Source: Heterocephalus glaber
Taxonomy: Eukaryota > Chordata > Mammalia > Rodentia > Bathyergidae
Direction of reading: 5' to 3'
Length of the DNA: 64,000 nt
Assembly: GCF_000247695.1 (NCBI RefSeq)
Contig: NW_004624734.1
Location: 7,601,842 to 7,665,841 of the forward strand
Part shown: positions 1 through 54,790 of the stretch, piece after piece
Layout of the letters: each line of letters begins with the position of its first letter
How positions within the stretch are numbered: position 1 is the stretch's first letter
Program-made: the position numbers and the translations under genes
The notes under the pieces: model-generated
What the model was told of the DNA's origin: nothing
Seen by the model: only the letters and a program-made list of their open reading frames with translations
Database searches by the model: none

Positions 1-400
1 TACTGTATAAGATCTCATTTGAGTGAGGCAAAGTACAAAGAAAATGATATAGGTTGGGTAGGAAGGGACAAGGGGACAGATCTCATCCAATAGGAAAGTG
101 GTCCAAGGGAACAAGGATGCAAGGTGGGGAGGAGGGAAAGGGGAAGCGAGAGGAATAAGGACGCACCATGTACAGGACCCTAATAACTCCAATCAGTGTA
201 AACAATCTATGCCATAACATGAGCTGAGACAAGTAACATCAACAAGTATGCAAAAGGGTTAGGGGAACCAGAGGAGGAGAGGGGAGGTGGGGGGAAGGAG
301 ATTAGAAAAACGCTGTAATATGTACATGTAACCACTCTCCAAGATGATTGTAAAATGTGTGACTCACAAACATGTACTAATAAAAAATTTTAAAGTATAT
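1..400 (+). mobile_element. L1 3' end fragment
   Basis: Purine-rich stretch followed by a segment ending in an AATAAA-type motif. The organisation resembles the L1 tails at 24885-25352, 35905-36118, 59745-60045 and 63758-64000. Confidence 0.5.
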
Positions 401-404
401 GTGC

Positions 405-1175
405 ACATGTAAAGAACTCCTAAAACAAAACATTAACCTAATTCAAAAAAAGGTAAGGACTTAGACATTTGTGCAAAGGAGATATACAAATGGCCAACAG
501 ACACAGCTGCACATGGAAAGATGCCAACCGTTCCTAATCACTTGAGAAATGCAAATCAAAACCAGAGAAAAATACAACCTCACACCTATTTGGAATTATC
601 AAAACAGTTTAAGTGTTGGCAAGGTTGTGAAGAAACTGGAGCCCCGATGTACTGCCCACTGAGATTGTAAAATGGTATATGTGGTGACTCCTCAGAAAGT
701 TAAAAATAGAATTCTCATATAATCTAGCAATTCCACTCCGGGGTATACACTCTAGAGAACTAAAAGCAGGGACAGAAACAGATATGTATCTACCACGTTC
801 ATAGCATTATTCATAACAGCCAAACAGGCTGAATATCATTCAGCCTCAGAAAGCAAATTCTGACACACGCTACACCAATGAACCTAAGAGAAATAAGACC
901 AAAAAAAGGTCAAACAGGGCCCGATTCCACACATGTGAGGTATTTATGAAAGTTAATACACACAAAAAGTAGAATGAGGCTGCCAGAGATTTGGAAGGAA
1001 GGAAAACGGAAGCTGGTGTTTAAAGAGTACAGTGTTTCAGTTTGGGACAAAGAAAAAGTCCCAGAGATGGATGGATGGTGCTTGATGGTTACACAACACT
1101 GTGAAGATACTTTAGCCCACATTTTACAATGATTAAAATGGTAAGTTTTATGTATATTTTACCACAGAAAGAAAA
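405..1175 (+). mobile_element. Old L1 (L1M-type) ORF2 3' end and 3' UTR
   Basis: The sequence follows the familiar L1 order: a decayed stretch like 'aaaggagatatacaaatggccaaca', then 'gaaatgcaaatcaaaacc', then the 'aattccactccggggtatac' segment and an L1M-type UTR with 'gagatggatgg'. It is broken and non-coding. Confidence 0.75.
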
Positions 1176-2050
1176 AAAAAAGATTTCAAGGTTGTTCATG
1201 CGCTGTCTTGTGGACAGGTTAGGAAGATTTTCTCTGCCTACACATCTGTTTGCTCCTCGTGCCTCTGTGAGGATGAGTGACAGCGTGCACCTGAGAGGAC
1301 TGTGCCCTGGGCTTCACCGTCCACGCAGAGCCTGAACTGTGCCTACAGATCCACAACACAAAACACTCCATTTCCCTCTGGATCCTCCTCATGCACAGCT
1401 TGGTCTGCACAATGAAACCCGTGGCTTGGCTGTTAGTTACGGTCAGCCTTGGGAGCTGCAGAAGAGAGCCACTGCTCGTCTCTGGAGGGGCAGAGGGTCA
1501 ACGGTGGCAGGAAGGAGAGGTGGCACGAAGGTGCGGCCTTATGAATGATCTGAGTTGTGGGCAATGACCCAGGCACTTAACCCGAATTCCTTAGGCTTAA
1601 GATACATGCACTTTTCTTTAGAATAATCAGAGGGAGGGAAAAAGAAGGGATTCATTTAAATTTATAAAAAGAAAACTAAATCTTCTCTCATTCTAAAAAA
1701 CTTACGCCTACCATCTTCCTATAGCCAAGTGACTTCTCTTACTGTTTGGCTTACTTATAAAAAGGCTGGCTCAAAAGCTTGAAATAACAGAATTCTTTCT
1801 TAATTGATTAACAATGTTGGAAATGTGTCCTAAAAACCTGAAGCTGATCATTCTGTCCACTTCTTTAGAAAAACCAAATTCATGTAAGGAATGTGTCAAA
1901 TACAACATGAATAATCCAGGGCCTGGAACACATCAATCGTGATAGAACTGCAGAAAAAACACACTGGTATTATTTAAATACCAGGTCTTAAAAAAGACAA
2001 TTGTGACCATACAATTCTGTAGGGGAACATGAAGAAGAACTTAGGAAACA
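1176..2050. other. Intergenic DNA, no gene seen
   Basis: Unique-looking sequence between the L1 remnant and the hairpin downstream of DICER1. Short ORFs at 1129-1548 are not supported by codon pattern or similarity I recognise. Confidence 0.5.
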
Positions 2051-2088
2051 AGAAATGCATGTTTTATCATAGTAAAACATGCATTTCT
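2051..2088. repeat. Perfect 16-bp inverted repeat with 6-nt loop
   Basis: Arms at 2051-2066 and 2073-2088 are exact reverse complements (AGAAATGCATGTTTTA), with a TCATAG loop. It sits about 110-150 nt past the expected DICER1 cleavage site. I do not recognise it as a known repeat. Confidence 0.9.
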
Positions 2089-2222
2089 ATAGGATTCATC
2101 ATGGAGTTAAAACATTTTAAAGATCCTCTATGCTGCCACTATTTAAATACTATCACCCACTTCAATGAAGTCAAAACAAGAAAGGAAAGAGACAAAAGGA
2201 CACAAAGTGAACAGACCATAAC

Positions 2223-2228
2223 TTTATT
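2223..2228 (-). terminator. DICER1: DICER1 distal poly(A) signal AATAAA
   Basis: On the minus strand AATAAA at 2223-2228 is followed within about 20-60 nt by a T/GT-rich stretch (CTTTGTGTCCTTTTGTCTC), the usual downstream element. Cleavage is expected near 2200-2212. Confidence 0.8.
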
Positions 2229-2368
2229 GAAGATTTACTTGGCTACAATTATTACAAAAAAAAGAAAGAAAACAACTAAAGGTAACTGTATCCATAAGGT
2301 GCAGTCTGCAAACTTCGGCAGCACGGTTACTGTATGAGTAAATTATGTTATGTGGCTTAAAAACAGCT

Positions 2369-2375
2369 GCAGCAT
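2369..2375 (-). promoter_or_regulatory. DICER1: miR-103/107 seed site in 3' UTR
   Basis: 8-mer ATGCTGCA close to the 3' end of the UTR. It lies between the two poly(A) signals' outputs, so a transcript ending at the proximal signal would lose it. Confidence 0.55.
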
Positions 2376-2389
2376 GTGATGGCAAATAT

Positions 2390-2395
2390 TTTATT
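2390..2395 (-). terminator. DICER1: Possible proximal poly(A) signal AATAAA
   Basis: A second AATAAA hexamer on the mRNA sense, about 165 nt before the distal one. It could give a slightly shorter 3' UTR. No strong GT-rich element is obvious after it. Confidence 0.35.
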
Positions 2396-3628
2396 GTCAA
2401 TGAAATTACCTATTAGTTTTGCTTGATTTTAGTCATTTTCCTTTACTGTATCTACAGCAGAAAAGGCAGTAATTGTCTTCCTGTTCACCTTTGCATTTTT
2501 GCTATGTAACCTGCTGCTGCAGTGAATTGAGTGCATCTATAAAATTTAAATTGACTGTAGTTGATGTCCAAATAAAAGTGGACTAGAAAAAACAAACAAG
2601 TAATGATTAAAATATATTTACAAGTTAGTTCTGAAAGATCATTTTCACTGCTAGTAGACAATATAATGGTCTCAACACAAATTCCATAGATATTGCTACT
2701 GGCGTTTCCAATAACTTTTAAAATCATTTTACTATTCTTGGTCTTAACACTTTTATGTTTAAAAATTCTCATTACAATATAAAATAAAGAAGTTTATTTG
2801 GAAATAATTAAATTCCAGAAAGACAATCAGTGGTTGTAAAAATATACCTAATTAAAATAACCACACAGATGGTAACACATGGCATGAGTTCCTCCTCCAC
2901 AGACAACGCCAACTAGTTCAAGACTCAGACAGTTTTAGATGCAGATAAACAAAGATGCCGTAGTCAGTTTGCCGTCTTAAATTTGTGTAAAAGGATTAGA
3001 ACCCCAAACCGAGTAAAATATAGTTTTAAATCACTGGGCCTTAAGAGTGACCTGTGGTGGGTCTGGGCTTCCATTCTTCTCTATGTTTGCAGCCACGGCC
3101 TGATTTCAGGTGCTGACTGAAGAGCTGACTGCTGGGTGAAGAGTTCCATCCCAAACCGAACCAAGAGAACCAAAGCAGGCTCGAGTCTCTTGCAATTTAG
3201 TTAAAGGGATCTGAATCTTTCTGAGGGCGAGCTACCATTAAGGAAGTAAAAATATCAGTATTTTAAAGGATAATTACAGGAGTATTAACGGTCATTCTAA
3301 ATTTAATCATTTCACATAATGTCAAAGAAAAAATGTAACAAACATTTTAAAAACACAATTAAGAGTTAACAAATCTTTGCCATACTTTCACAAATAGTAA
3401 AAATGCCACAGACAAAAATGACCTATTTCAGTTGTGCAAGTATATGACACATTGCAGGCATTATAATTATCTTTTTCAAATTCGGTAAATCAGAACAGCA
3501 GCAAGGCCAAACCACATTTTTTCCTCTCAGTTAAGCATCTTTTTCTTGAAATGAGGTAAAGCATGGTACCAAGTGCAATGCTTATCTGTGCTACATGAAC
3601 AGAACAGAGGGGGAAAAGCTATTCAAAC

Positions 3629-3635
3629 GCAGCAT
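3629..3635 (-). promoter_or_regulatory. DICER1: miR-103/107 seed site in 3' UTR (7-mer)
   Basis: ATGCTGC followed by G on the mRNA sense, a 7-mer-m8 match. Confidence 0.5.
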
Positions 3636-4779
3636 AGTTAGGACTGCAGAAAGTCTATTACAAAAGAAATAAAAACATTAACAATGAGAGTTCATGCCAA
3701 CTAACCTGTACACAATCATCATAAGGAATTTCTGCAGCTGCTTTTTCAAGCTGCACCTCACCAGTCCGTTACACATGAGCTGGGACACAGACACACCCAC
3801 CAGCCATTTCCACATTACACTGGTTTCCACCGCAATCAGAGCCAAAAGGATGTACATATTTTGCAAAGTGGGGGAACAAAGAGTGATATTCTTCTTAAGT
3901 GACAAATGCAAAACATCTCAACAAACTAAACTGGGGGAAACTGGACAGCATTAAAATGCAGCAGCACAAAAGCGTTCATAACCATTTCATATGTCTAACT
4001 CATACATTTAATTTTTTAACTTAGCCACCAGGGGATCACAGAATGGTTCAAACTGTAAAAATAAGCTATTTTTCTCAAAAAGAAAAGTGGGGGGGGGGGC
4101 TAAAGTTTGCCACTGATAAGACATTTTGAATGGTAGCAGGAAATGTGAACCCCTGAGAATATACGACCTAATCATATCCAAGTCTAAACATTTAGTATTA
4201 ACACAAAATATTCTTCTTACAGGTTATAAAATATATCTTCTCCCACCAGGAATCATAACTGTGAAACAATCTGATTTGGGCGCCAAGAGGCAAGAGAATC
4301 CCGTAACACTGGGATATATGCATTAGACACAATGCAAAGCCCTAAGCTCTTGGCATCAGGTAGTTTATAAATTAAGAGATCTGTGATATCACAAATCACC
4401 CTCACAAATAAAACTCTTACCCAGCCTTACTTGTTAACTGTATATTTTATAGTTATATAACTTAAGAACTACTTGGTTTTAACTTGCCATGATATCTCAT
4501 ATTAAGGTTTTTTTTTTAAATCAAATAGACACCTAAGGTTCCAAATCAGAATTAAATATTTTTTAAAAGAAATCACCTATGTTCATTTGCTTAAAAATTC
4601 ATTTAATAATTTAGATCTCAATTTAAGATCAGAGACGACAAATAACATTGGAGAAGCTCAATACCCCCTTCACCCAGGGTTCCTCAGAAAGCAGAGCTGA
4701 CAGTTTCTCTGTGTGCACACAGGCGTTTCTCTGCGGATGGATGGTGCAGGAAAAATCCCTTGTAATTTAAAACATAAAT

Positions 4780-4786
4780 GCAGCAT
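4780..4786 (-). promoter_or_regulatory. DICER1: miR-103/107 seed site in 3' UTR
   Basis: 8-mer ATGCTGCA on the mRNA sense. Confidence 0.6.
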
Positions 4787-5366
4787 TACATGAAGCATCA
4801 ACTTCAGAACAACGTGCTGGAAAATGAGACCTCTGCTCAGCTTTCTTAAACGTCAAGCATAATTAATGGGGTAAATTGCAGCAAACCTCTACTGGTACGT
4901 TGATGGTAGTGCAAGACTGACCCACAGCTTTTGAAAAGGTAAATTAAGAGGTATTAGAGTTACAGTGCAAAAAAATTAAATTTTCAAGCATAATACATAA
5001 ACGTAGCACCAACAGGGGAAAAAATGCATGCAAAAGAAAAGAACTGAGGTATTTAAGTGAAGAGTGCCTACAAGTCTAATTAAAGAAACTTGGGCAAATG
5101 CCTAAAAATGTGGGGTTTATTTCCTTTTTCCCAAGATGGAAATAATGAGCTAGTTTATCTAAATTAATGACCTAAATCACAGATGTATCAAAATTATGGC
5201 AGTTTATCGCAAACTTTGCTAAACTTCCATGGCATTAACAGCACAGCTTTGGTAGGTGAAATATGCATGCAACATTTGAAAAGCACAGTAAGAAATTTAT
5301 GTGAGAAGACTAAGGTAAAGGTGCTCTGGTTTTGCTTAACTAAGTAACCAATCAATTATAAAATCT

Positions 5367-5373
5367 GCAGCAT
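5367..5373 (-). promoter_or_regulatory. DICER1: miR-103/107 seed site in 3' UTR
   Basis: The mRNA reads ATGCTGC followed by A, an 8-mer match to miR-103/107. Confidence 0.6.
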
Positions 5374-6431
5374 ATTTTAGGTGTGATATGTCTAAGGTTT
5401 ATTTTGTTAGAACAACAGCCTACAGGGCAAAATTATTTGCCACAAACATTTCCACCAGTGGAACTACCTAGCAGGGGGTTTTTACCAAAATTGAGTATTT
5501 AGCCAAAGATGTGTTTTATTATGATGTTCAAGAAAATCCACAGACTACATATTCTGGTTTTTCAAAAGTCTTCAGTACACACGTGACAGAAATGCTAGTA
5601 TAATCCCGTAGTAATTTAAGGTACAACTACACTGGTGAGCTTTAAGTATTACTGTGTCTCAACATCTAATGCATGATAAAATGAAGGGAATATAAAATAG
5701 TTTGTTCCAAAAGGTCAGAAATTAAAAAGAATACCCAGGAAAATTTTACTTTTAAGGCAAGAACCCTTGTTATGCAGGACTATGCGGCATTGGAAAACTC
5801 AAAATCTGATTCACCAACATGCCAGCCAATGTTGAATAAAAATCTGTCCCTTACTATCAAGTGCAACAGCAACCAGGAACATCCTTACACAAGATAACAT
5901 GGAAAGAAGACAACACTGGCACACATCTCTTGCACACCGTTATCGTTCTATTGGGCTTGCCAACTATCACAGGACTGGCACCATGGCACAGACGGAGGGG
6001 TGTTCAGAGGGCTCTACTGAATCTAGGGGCTGTTTGAAGTTTAAGCTCCATGGCATTCTAACACCAAGCAAAGCAGACCAAAATTAAACACACATACACA
6101 CAAAAAACAAAACAGAACAAAAACAAAACCTGTCAATAATTATTCTGACCATTTGCTAAATGTCACCATTAAAGCACTCTTGTGATTTAAACAAAGCAGA
6201 AGTGAGGAAAGAAGACAAGATTGTGTTTGCGCAAAAAACTAAAACTACAATTAGTTCCAAAAATTTTATACATATGTTAAATGTTTTATTCTGTCATCTA
6301 TCTTGTTATCAAACAAATTTTAAATTCTGCCTTCAATTCATTCTGCTCAATATCAATTTTTAAATCATCCTTTTGATTTAAATATTTCCCCTTAATTGTT
6401 TTTTGGGGGGGGTTGTTTTTAAAAAGGGGTT

Positions 6432-49974
<43,543 letters not shown>

Positions 49975-49978
<4 letters not shown>

Positions 49979-49998
49979 TCATCCAGTGTTTCTTTCAT
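49975..49998 (-). promoter_or_regulatory. Upstream ORF overlapping the DICER1 start codon
   Basis: On the minus strand an ATG at 49996-49998 opens a seven-codon frame (MKETLDE) that ends in TGA at 49975-49977. That TGA overlaps the DICER1 ATG as ATGA. Such a layout could reduce initiation at the main ATG or feed it by termination-reinitiation; this is inference from the layout. A further ATG four nt upstream of the main start is in another frame. Confidence 0.6.
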
Positions 49999-50023
49999 TG
50001 CATTTTTGTTCTAGCACAGCTTA
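49979..50023 (-). other. DICER1: DICER1 exon 2, 5' UTR part
   Basis: 45 nt of leader lie between the intron 1 acceptor (AG at 50024-50025, preceded by a pyrimidine-rich tract) and the DICER1 ATG. The leader carries several upstream ATGs, including one at 49980-49982 and the start of a seven-codon uORF at 49996-49998. Confidence 0.85.
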
Positions 50024-50195
50024 CTACAAAAGGGAAAAAGAATACCATTACACAACCATGCGGGGTTAAAACAAAAGAAAGCACAGAAACAAGAGAAACA
50101 TCAGAATATCATTTCCAGAGGCTTTTTGAAACTCTTCCTATAGATATTTTAACTTTTCACCTAATCTAAGAGGATTGTTTTAAAAGTGAAGCATT

Positions 50196-50284
50196 TGGGC
50201 CAGAGATTTAGCTCAGTGGTTCTGGTGCCCGCCTCTCAAGCACAAGGTCCCAAGTTTGATCCCCGGTACCAAAAAAAAAAAAAG
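50196..50284 (+). mobile_element. ID-like SINE upstream of exon 2
   Basis: 'gggccagagatttagctcag' to GGTACC plus A12, about 170 bp before the exon 2 acceptor in transcript order. Confidence 0.9.
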
Positions 50285-51629
50285 ACAAGCATTCTATACC
50301 TGACCCAGAAGTTCTACACTTGGAAATGTGTCTTAAAGAATCAGAAAACTATACAAAGATATAAGTACATGAGTACATGCGGCTGCATTATTATCTAAAA
50401 ACAAGAACTTTAAAACCTATTAGTAGAAAATCAGCTAAATAATGTATAGCTAATGAAATATTTTAAATCTTTTAAGACTATAATGTGTATCTATACTGAC
50501 ATAGAACAGTATCCAAAATATGGTTTTAAAACCTGTATAATATGATGTCTTGTTAAATATGTATATACAAGACTATAATACATAAAATATATATAAGCAT
50601 GTAAATATATAGTCTTCATAAATTTTAATTATTGAAAAAATAATGACATCGTTCAGCACTGTGCCTACACCACAGGAAAGATGTGAACACCTGCACTAAT
50701 TATGTCATTTATCAAGACGATGAACACATGGTGTTTTACTCAACTAACAATCTACCACAACTGGACACTGACCAACTATTTAGACATGTATCTTTGAAAC
50801 TATAAATATCCTAGATAAATTCAAGTATTCCATTCTGTGAAATGAAAATTTTTTCATGCTAAGCACTCTTCCATATTTCATATATTTTTCTATATTTTTA
50901 TTTTGTCATATTACAAAATAAAAATTGGATTTTTAAAAAATTCATAATCAGAACAGAGGGCTAGGGTTTTAAATTTCTGTAGAAGTCCACCACCAGCATT
51001 CTGGATGGTCAGCAGAATGTAGTGTCCCTCAGGCAGAATTTTCTCCCTTAGGCTGCTTTGAAGTATTCATTGCTATCACCCTGTGAAACTGGACAGAGAA
51101 TCCAGCTTTTTGTTTCCTGACCAGACTTCTGGCCCTTCCGGGCATGTTATATTTATAACCATTGTACAAAATACAATTAAGGTGTTCTGTCTAATCTAAC
51201 AAGAAGTCTTAAGTATAAAGTCTATTTCATGCCTAGGCACAATACTCAACTCTGATTCAGAGATTAATTCTGTTGACAAATCAACATCCAGCTACTATAA
51301 AGTGCTATCTCAAGGAAATGGCCCTGGGGCACCTTGCTGCAGGAGCTGAGGATGTCCTCTAGAAAGCAGTTTGCAGATCAGAGTGCAACCATTCTCCTTA
51401 CCTTTCTCAGAGGAAGGTGGCATGCAAAGTACCACAGAGTACTTTATAAGAAAGTACCAAGCCATAACTTTCCCTGGATCTAAGAAACTATGTTCATTTT
51501 CTACCAAAGCCCCAGCTGCCACTGTTTTCACTCTGTACCTGACATCCACTCTTCCAAAGCCCTCAGGCCCTCAGGATCTGTAGCCTCAGCAGTTCAACTT
51601 TCTTTTTCTCAGCAACAGGTACCAATAAG

Positions 51630-51682
51630 TTTTTTTAAATTATTATTATTTTTTGGTACCAGGGATCGAACTCAGGACCTTG
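51630..51682 (-). mobile_element. Truncated ID-like SINE
   Basis: Only the 3' half (ggtaccagggatcgaactca) is present, bounded by a CCAATAAG duplication, so it was 5'-truncated at insertion. Confidence 0.75.
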
Positions 51683-51735
51683 CCAATAAGCTTTTTTTAA
51701 TGGGGGTACGCTGTATTCTTCAAAAATGTCTGTAT

Positions 51736-51850
51736 CGGCCAAGCATGATGGCACATGCCTGTAACCCCCAACACTCTGGGAGGATGTGGCATGAGATCAA
51801 AAGTTTGTGTCCAGCTTGGCCAACTTAGTGACATTCTGTCTCAAAATTTT
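51736..51850 (+). mobile_element. B1 SINE (diverged)
   Basis: 'ggccaagcatgatggcacat' through 'gtgacattctgtctcaaaat'. Confidence 0.75.
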
Positions 51851-51854
51851 AAAA

Positions 51855-51915
51855 GGCCAGGGATGTAGCTCAGTGTGCATTCATTCTCCAGCACTACACA
51901 CACACACACACACTG
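51855..51915 (+). mobile_element. ID-like fragment with (AC)n tail
   Basis: 'aggccagggatgtagctcag', a short body and an AC dinucleotide tail. It abuts the B1. Confidence 0.6.
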
Positions 51916-52034
51916 TCATAAAATATAAACTATGAAAGTGGTATAGCTTAAAGGGGTATGACAACTAAACATAAAACCTGATCCCAGATAGGATCTCATA
52001 CTGAAGAACAATGCCATAAAGGATTAAAAATTGA

Positions 52035-52735
52035 TTATATTAAAAGTAGGCAGTGTGATGTTCTGATATACATAATGAACTGATTATTATAGTCAAGCTA
52101 ATGAATACATTTACCTCTCTACAGTTACCAGTTTTTGGTGTGGTAAGAAAACTTTAGGGCTGGGGATTTAACTCAGTGGTTCCACCGCCTGCCTCGCAAG
52201 GTCCCGAGTTTGATCCCAGTACCAAAAAGAGAGAAAACTTTAAGAACTACTCCTTAGCAAATTCTGATATACAAATTCTGATATACAATATATACAATTA
52301 TTAATAACTACTGCCCTCAGGTTGTATATTACATTTCTAGAACTTATTCACTCTATGTAAGTGTACCCTTTCATCAATATCTCATTTCCCCACCTTCCTG
52401 CGTCTGGTAATCACAATTCTATTCTCTGCCTGCAAAAATTCTACTTTTGTAGATTTCACATAGAAGTGAGAGCATGTGCTGTTGTTCTGTGCCTGGCTTA
52501 TCTTACTTAAGCATAATGTTCTAAATGTTAGTGTAAATGGCAAGAGCTCTTCCTTTCTGGAGCTGAATATTCCAGGGTATGTACATGTGTGAGAGAGACC
52601 ACTCATCTGAAGATACAAACTTAAGACTGTTTCAGTATTTTAGTGACTGTGAATATGATGAAACAAACATGCAAGTCAAATATCTCTTAGAGATACTGAT
52701 TTCATTCATAAAGAATAGTTTTGGGTGTATCTTTT
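52035..52735 (-). mobile_element. L1M-type fragment with ID insertion
   Basis: Reverse L1 3' UTR phrases: 'gatgttctgatatacataat', 'tctggtaatcacaattctat', 'tgtgcctggcttatcttact', 'agagatactgatttcattca'. Confidence 0.65.
52157..52233 (+). mobile_element. ID-like SINE
   Basis: Slightly deleted copy (middle shortened), flanked by GAAAACTTTA on both sides. Confidence 0.88.
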
Positions 52736-52751
52736 AAACTGTAGGTAACAG

Positions 52752-53713
52752 ACCAAAAAAAAAAAAAAAACAATGTGCTGAGAATGTGGTACAGAAAGAA
52801 ATGCTCAGGTGGACAGTTGTGCTGCCTAAGCTATACAATCCCCAAACTATGATTACCCTCAGAAATCATACTCTCTAGACTCATTTTTCACACAAGAGGG
52901 CTGATTAATGCACTGTCAGTCCCCGTGACTGATCATGCTACCCACTCAACTTTACTTAAAAAAATCTTATTTCCATGGCTTTTACATCATAAATGTATAC
53001 TGAGAGTCATCCTACTCCTCCCGTTGCAATCTCTCTCCAGCCCAAATGATAACTAGTATTTGCATAAAAGGCTGTGTGGGACACTGGGTACCTTTTATAA
53101 CCACAGAATACCACACTGACTGGTTTGAACTTAGGCCCTCATGACCTTGGCCTCATTAACACTGCAACATAGTTGCATTCTATGTAAACTGACTCACCAA
53201 AGATTCTACACATGAAATATTTAAAGCTGATTACTAAACTATTTTCTTCAAAAAGAATACTTCGACAATATCTTTCCTTTTGTTAACTATGGTTGTCTTT
53301 AGCGTCAGGAACTGAAAAAGTGTGAGTTGTATGTGGTGACTCGTTTGATAAAAAATAGAATAGTGAAAATGATGGTAACTTGTCATAAGACACTGAGGCC
53401 TCCATGTTTGCATGCATTTGTGTGTTCAAGAACAAGAAAAAACTTGCCCCAACATTTCAACTAATGATGAGAATATAGTTGTGATAACATTAAACAATAT
53501 CATCATCAGAGGGCTGGAGATTTAGCTCAGTGGCGCTGTGCCTGCCTCAGAAGTTCAAGGTCCTGAGTTCAATCCCCAGTACCAACAACACAAAATATCA
53601 TCATCAGAAGCACTATCAGAAAGTATAAATATAACCAGCAAAACTGACCTAAGAAATAAAGAATTTATGCTCCATTTTTGGGATCCAAAAAAATTAAAAA
53701 ATAAAAAATAAAT
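52752..53713 (+). pseudogene. Candidate processed retrocopy of an unknown transcript
   Basis: 962 bp lie between two exact 16-bp direct repeats (AAACTGTAGGTAACAG, 52736-52751 and 53714-53729). The segment ends with AATAAA (53655-53660), then about 27 bp later an A-rich tail. These are marks of L1-driven retroposition. No coding frame is visible, so it may derive from a 3' UTR or a noncoding RNA. An ID SINE (53511-53590) sits inside. The A17 near its left end is unexplained. Confidence 0.55.
53511..53590 (+). mobile_element. ID-like SINE nested in the retrocopy
   Basis: 'gggctggagatttagctcag' to CCAGTACC, flanked by an ATATCATCATCAGA duplication, so it inserted later. Confidence 0.9.
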
Positions 53714-53752
53714 AAACTGTAGGTAACAGCAACATTAAAACTCCCTGAAACT

Positions 53753-53850
53753 GGGCTGGGGATTTAGCTCAGTGGTTCCACCGCCTGCTTCCCAAGTGCA
53801 AGGACCTGAGTTCGATCCCTGGTACCAAAAAAATGAAAAAAAAAAAAAAA
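53753..53850 (+). mobile_element. ID-like SINE
   Basis: Copy with A15-rich tail and imperfect duplication CTCCCTGAAACTG / CTCCCGGAAACTG. Confidence 0.9.
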
Positions 53851-54017
53851 CCTCCCGGAAACTGATTAAATAAGCACTGGCAGAAAATATCCTTATTCTC
53901 AGGAAATACATACTTAAATATTTAGGGGCACAGGCCCATGGTATTCTTGAATTGTTCAGAAAAAGAATCTACATACAAGAGGAAAAAGAGAATGAAGCAA
54001 AAGGGTAAAACAGATAC

Positions 54018-54580
54018 AAGGTATGATTAAAAAATACAGAGAATGTTTAAATTTTAAAAATTATAGTAAAAGACATGTTGCCATTAATTCCCACCTTAAA
54101 AAAAAAAACTTTCCTTTTCTTTGAAAACACTTATGCCATCATTCTTGTCACTTTTCCAAAGCAGTTCTAGAAGCCCTCTTCTGTGAGTCTTTTTACTTAA
54201 GCTGTCATGGCTGCCTCGATGTCCTGAATCAATTCAAAATGTTTACCTTTCATGGCCATTTTGAGTTTGAGGAAACCCCCGAAGTCGCATGGTGCCAAAT
54301 CTGTCGAATAGGTAGACAAGGACAAGGACCTACCATAATATTTTTACAAGTCTTCCTTTCTGTTGGATGGCCCTTGGCAGCAGCATTCACCATATTTTTT
54401 AAATCACACCCCATGAAGACACTCAGGAAAGAAGACTTCCAGAACTGCTTCAAAAGTGTCAAGAATGATGGGATAAGTGTGTCTGGAGTGACAATATTGT
54501 GAGGGGATTAATGGCAGTGTGTCTTTCACTGTAATAAATTTTTTATGTATACATTAACCATATTTTATGATCCTACCTCA
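54018..54580 (+). mobile_element. Mariner-like foldback element C (intron 1)
   Basis: Both halves encode, in opposite orientation, the end of a mariner-type transposase (left half on the minus strand with an LAPCDF-like motif near 54285-54305; right half TLRKEDFQNCFKSVKNDG near 54418-54471). Frames are broken. Confidence 0.65.
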
Positions 54581-54599
54581 TATTCTTTGTCTTATTCTA

Positions 54600-54790
54600 A
54601 GTCTTGCCACCTTTTTCATTTTCTGAATAACATTCCTGTGTGTGTTTATGTGTGCACATTGACTACTGACAGACATGGGTTGTTTAAATTGGCCATTGTG
54701 AATAATGCTGGAATATCTCTAAGAAGGTATCTCTTAGAGATACTAGTCTCAATCAAAAAGGGTATGACTGAAATTCTTTTTAAAATTTAT
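54600..54790 (-). mobile_element. L1 fragment
   Basis: Reverse L1 3' UTR phrases 'ggccattgtgaataatgctgg' (shortened) and 'tctcttagagatactagtct'. Confidence 0.5.

Larger units (their letters stand above)
2205..6431 (-). other. DICER1: DICER1 3' UTR (about 4.2 kb)
   Basis: The region from the stop codon to the last AATAAA contains no SINE insertion and is AT-rich, in contrast to the introns. Its length is close to the ~4.2 kb I recall for human DICER1. It holds four miR-103/107 seed sites, two poly(C) tracts on the mRNA sense (6405-6412 and 4089-4099), a Pumilio-type TGTAAATA (2615-2622), and two AATAAA hexamers. The exact cleavage point is inferred. Confidence 0.85.

Noticed and set aside
2029..2337. 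102-codon plus-strand ORF over the hairpin and the 3' end of DICER1
   Set aside because: It runs antisense to the DICER1 3' end, with an AT-rich random-looking product.
54239..54502. ORF in mariner element C
   Set aside because: It joins two opposite-strand pieces of the transposase end; it is not a coherent protein.
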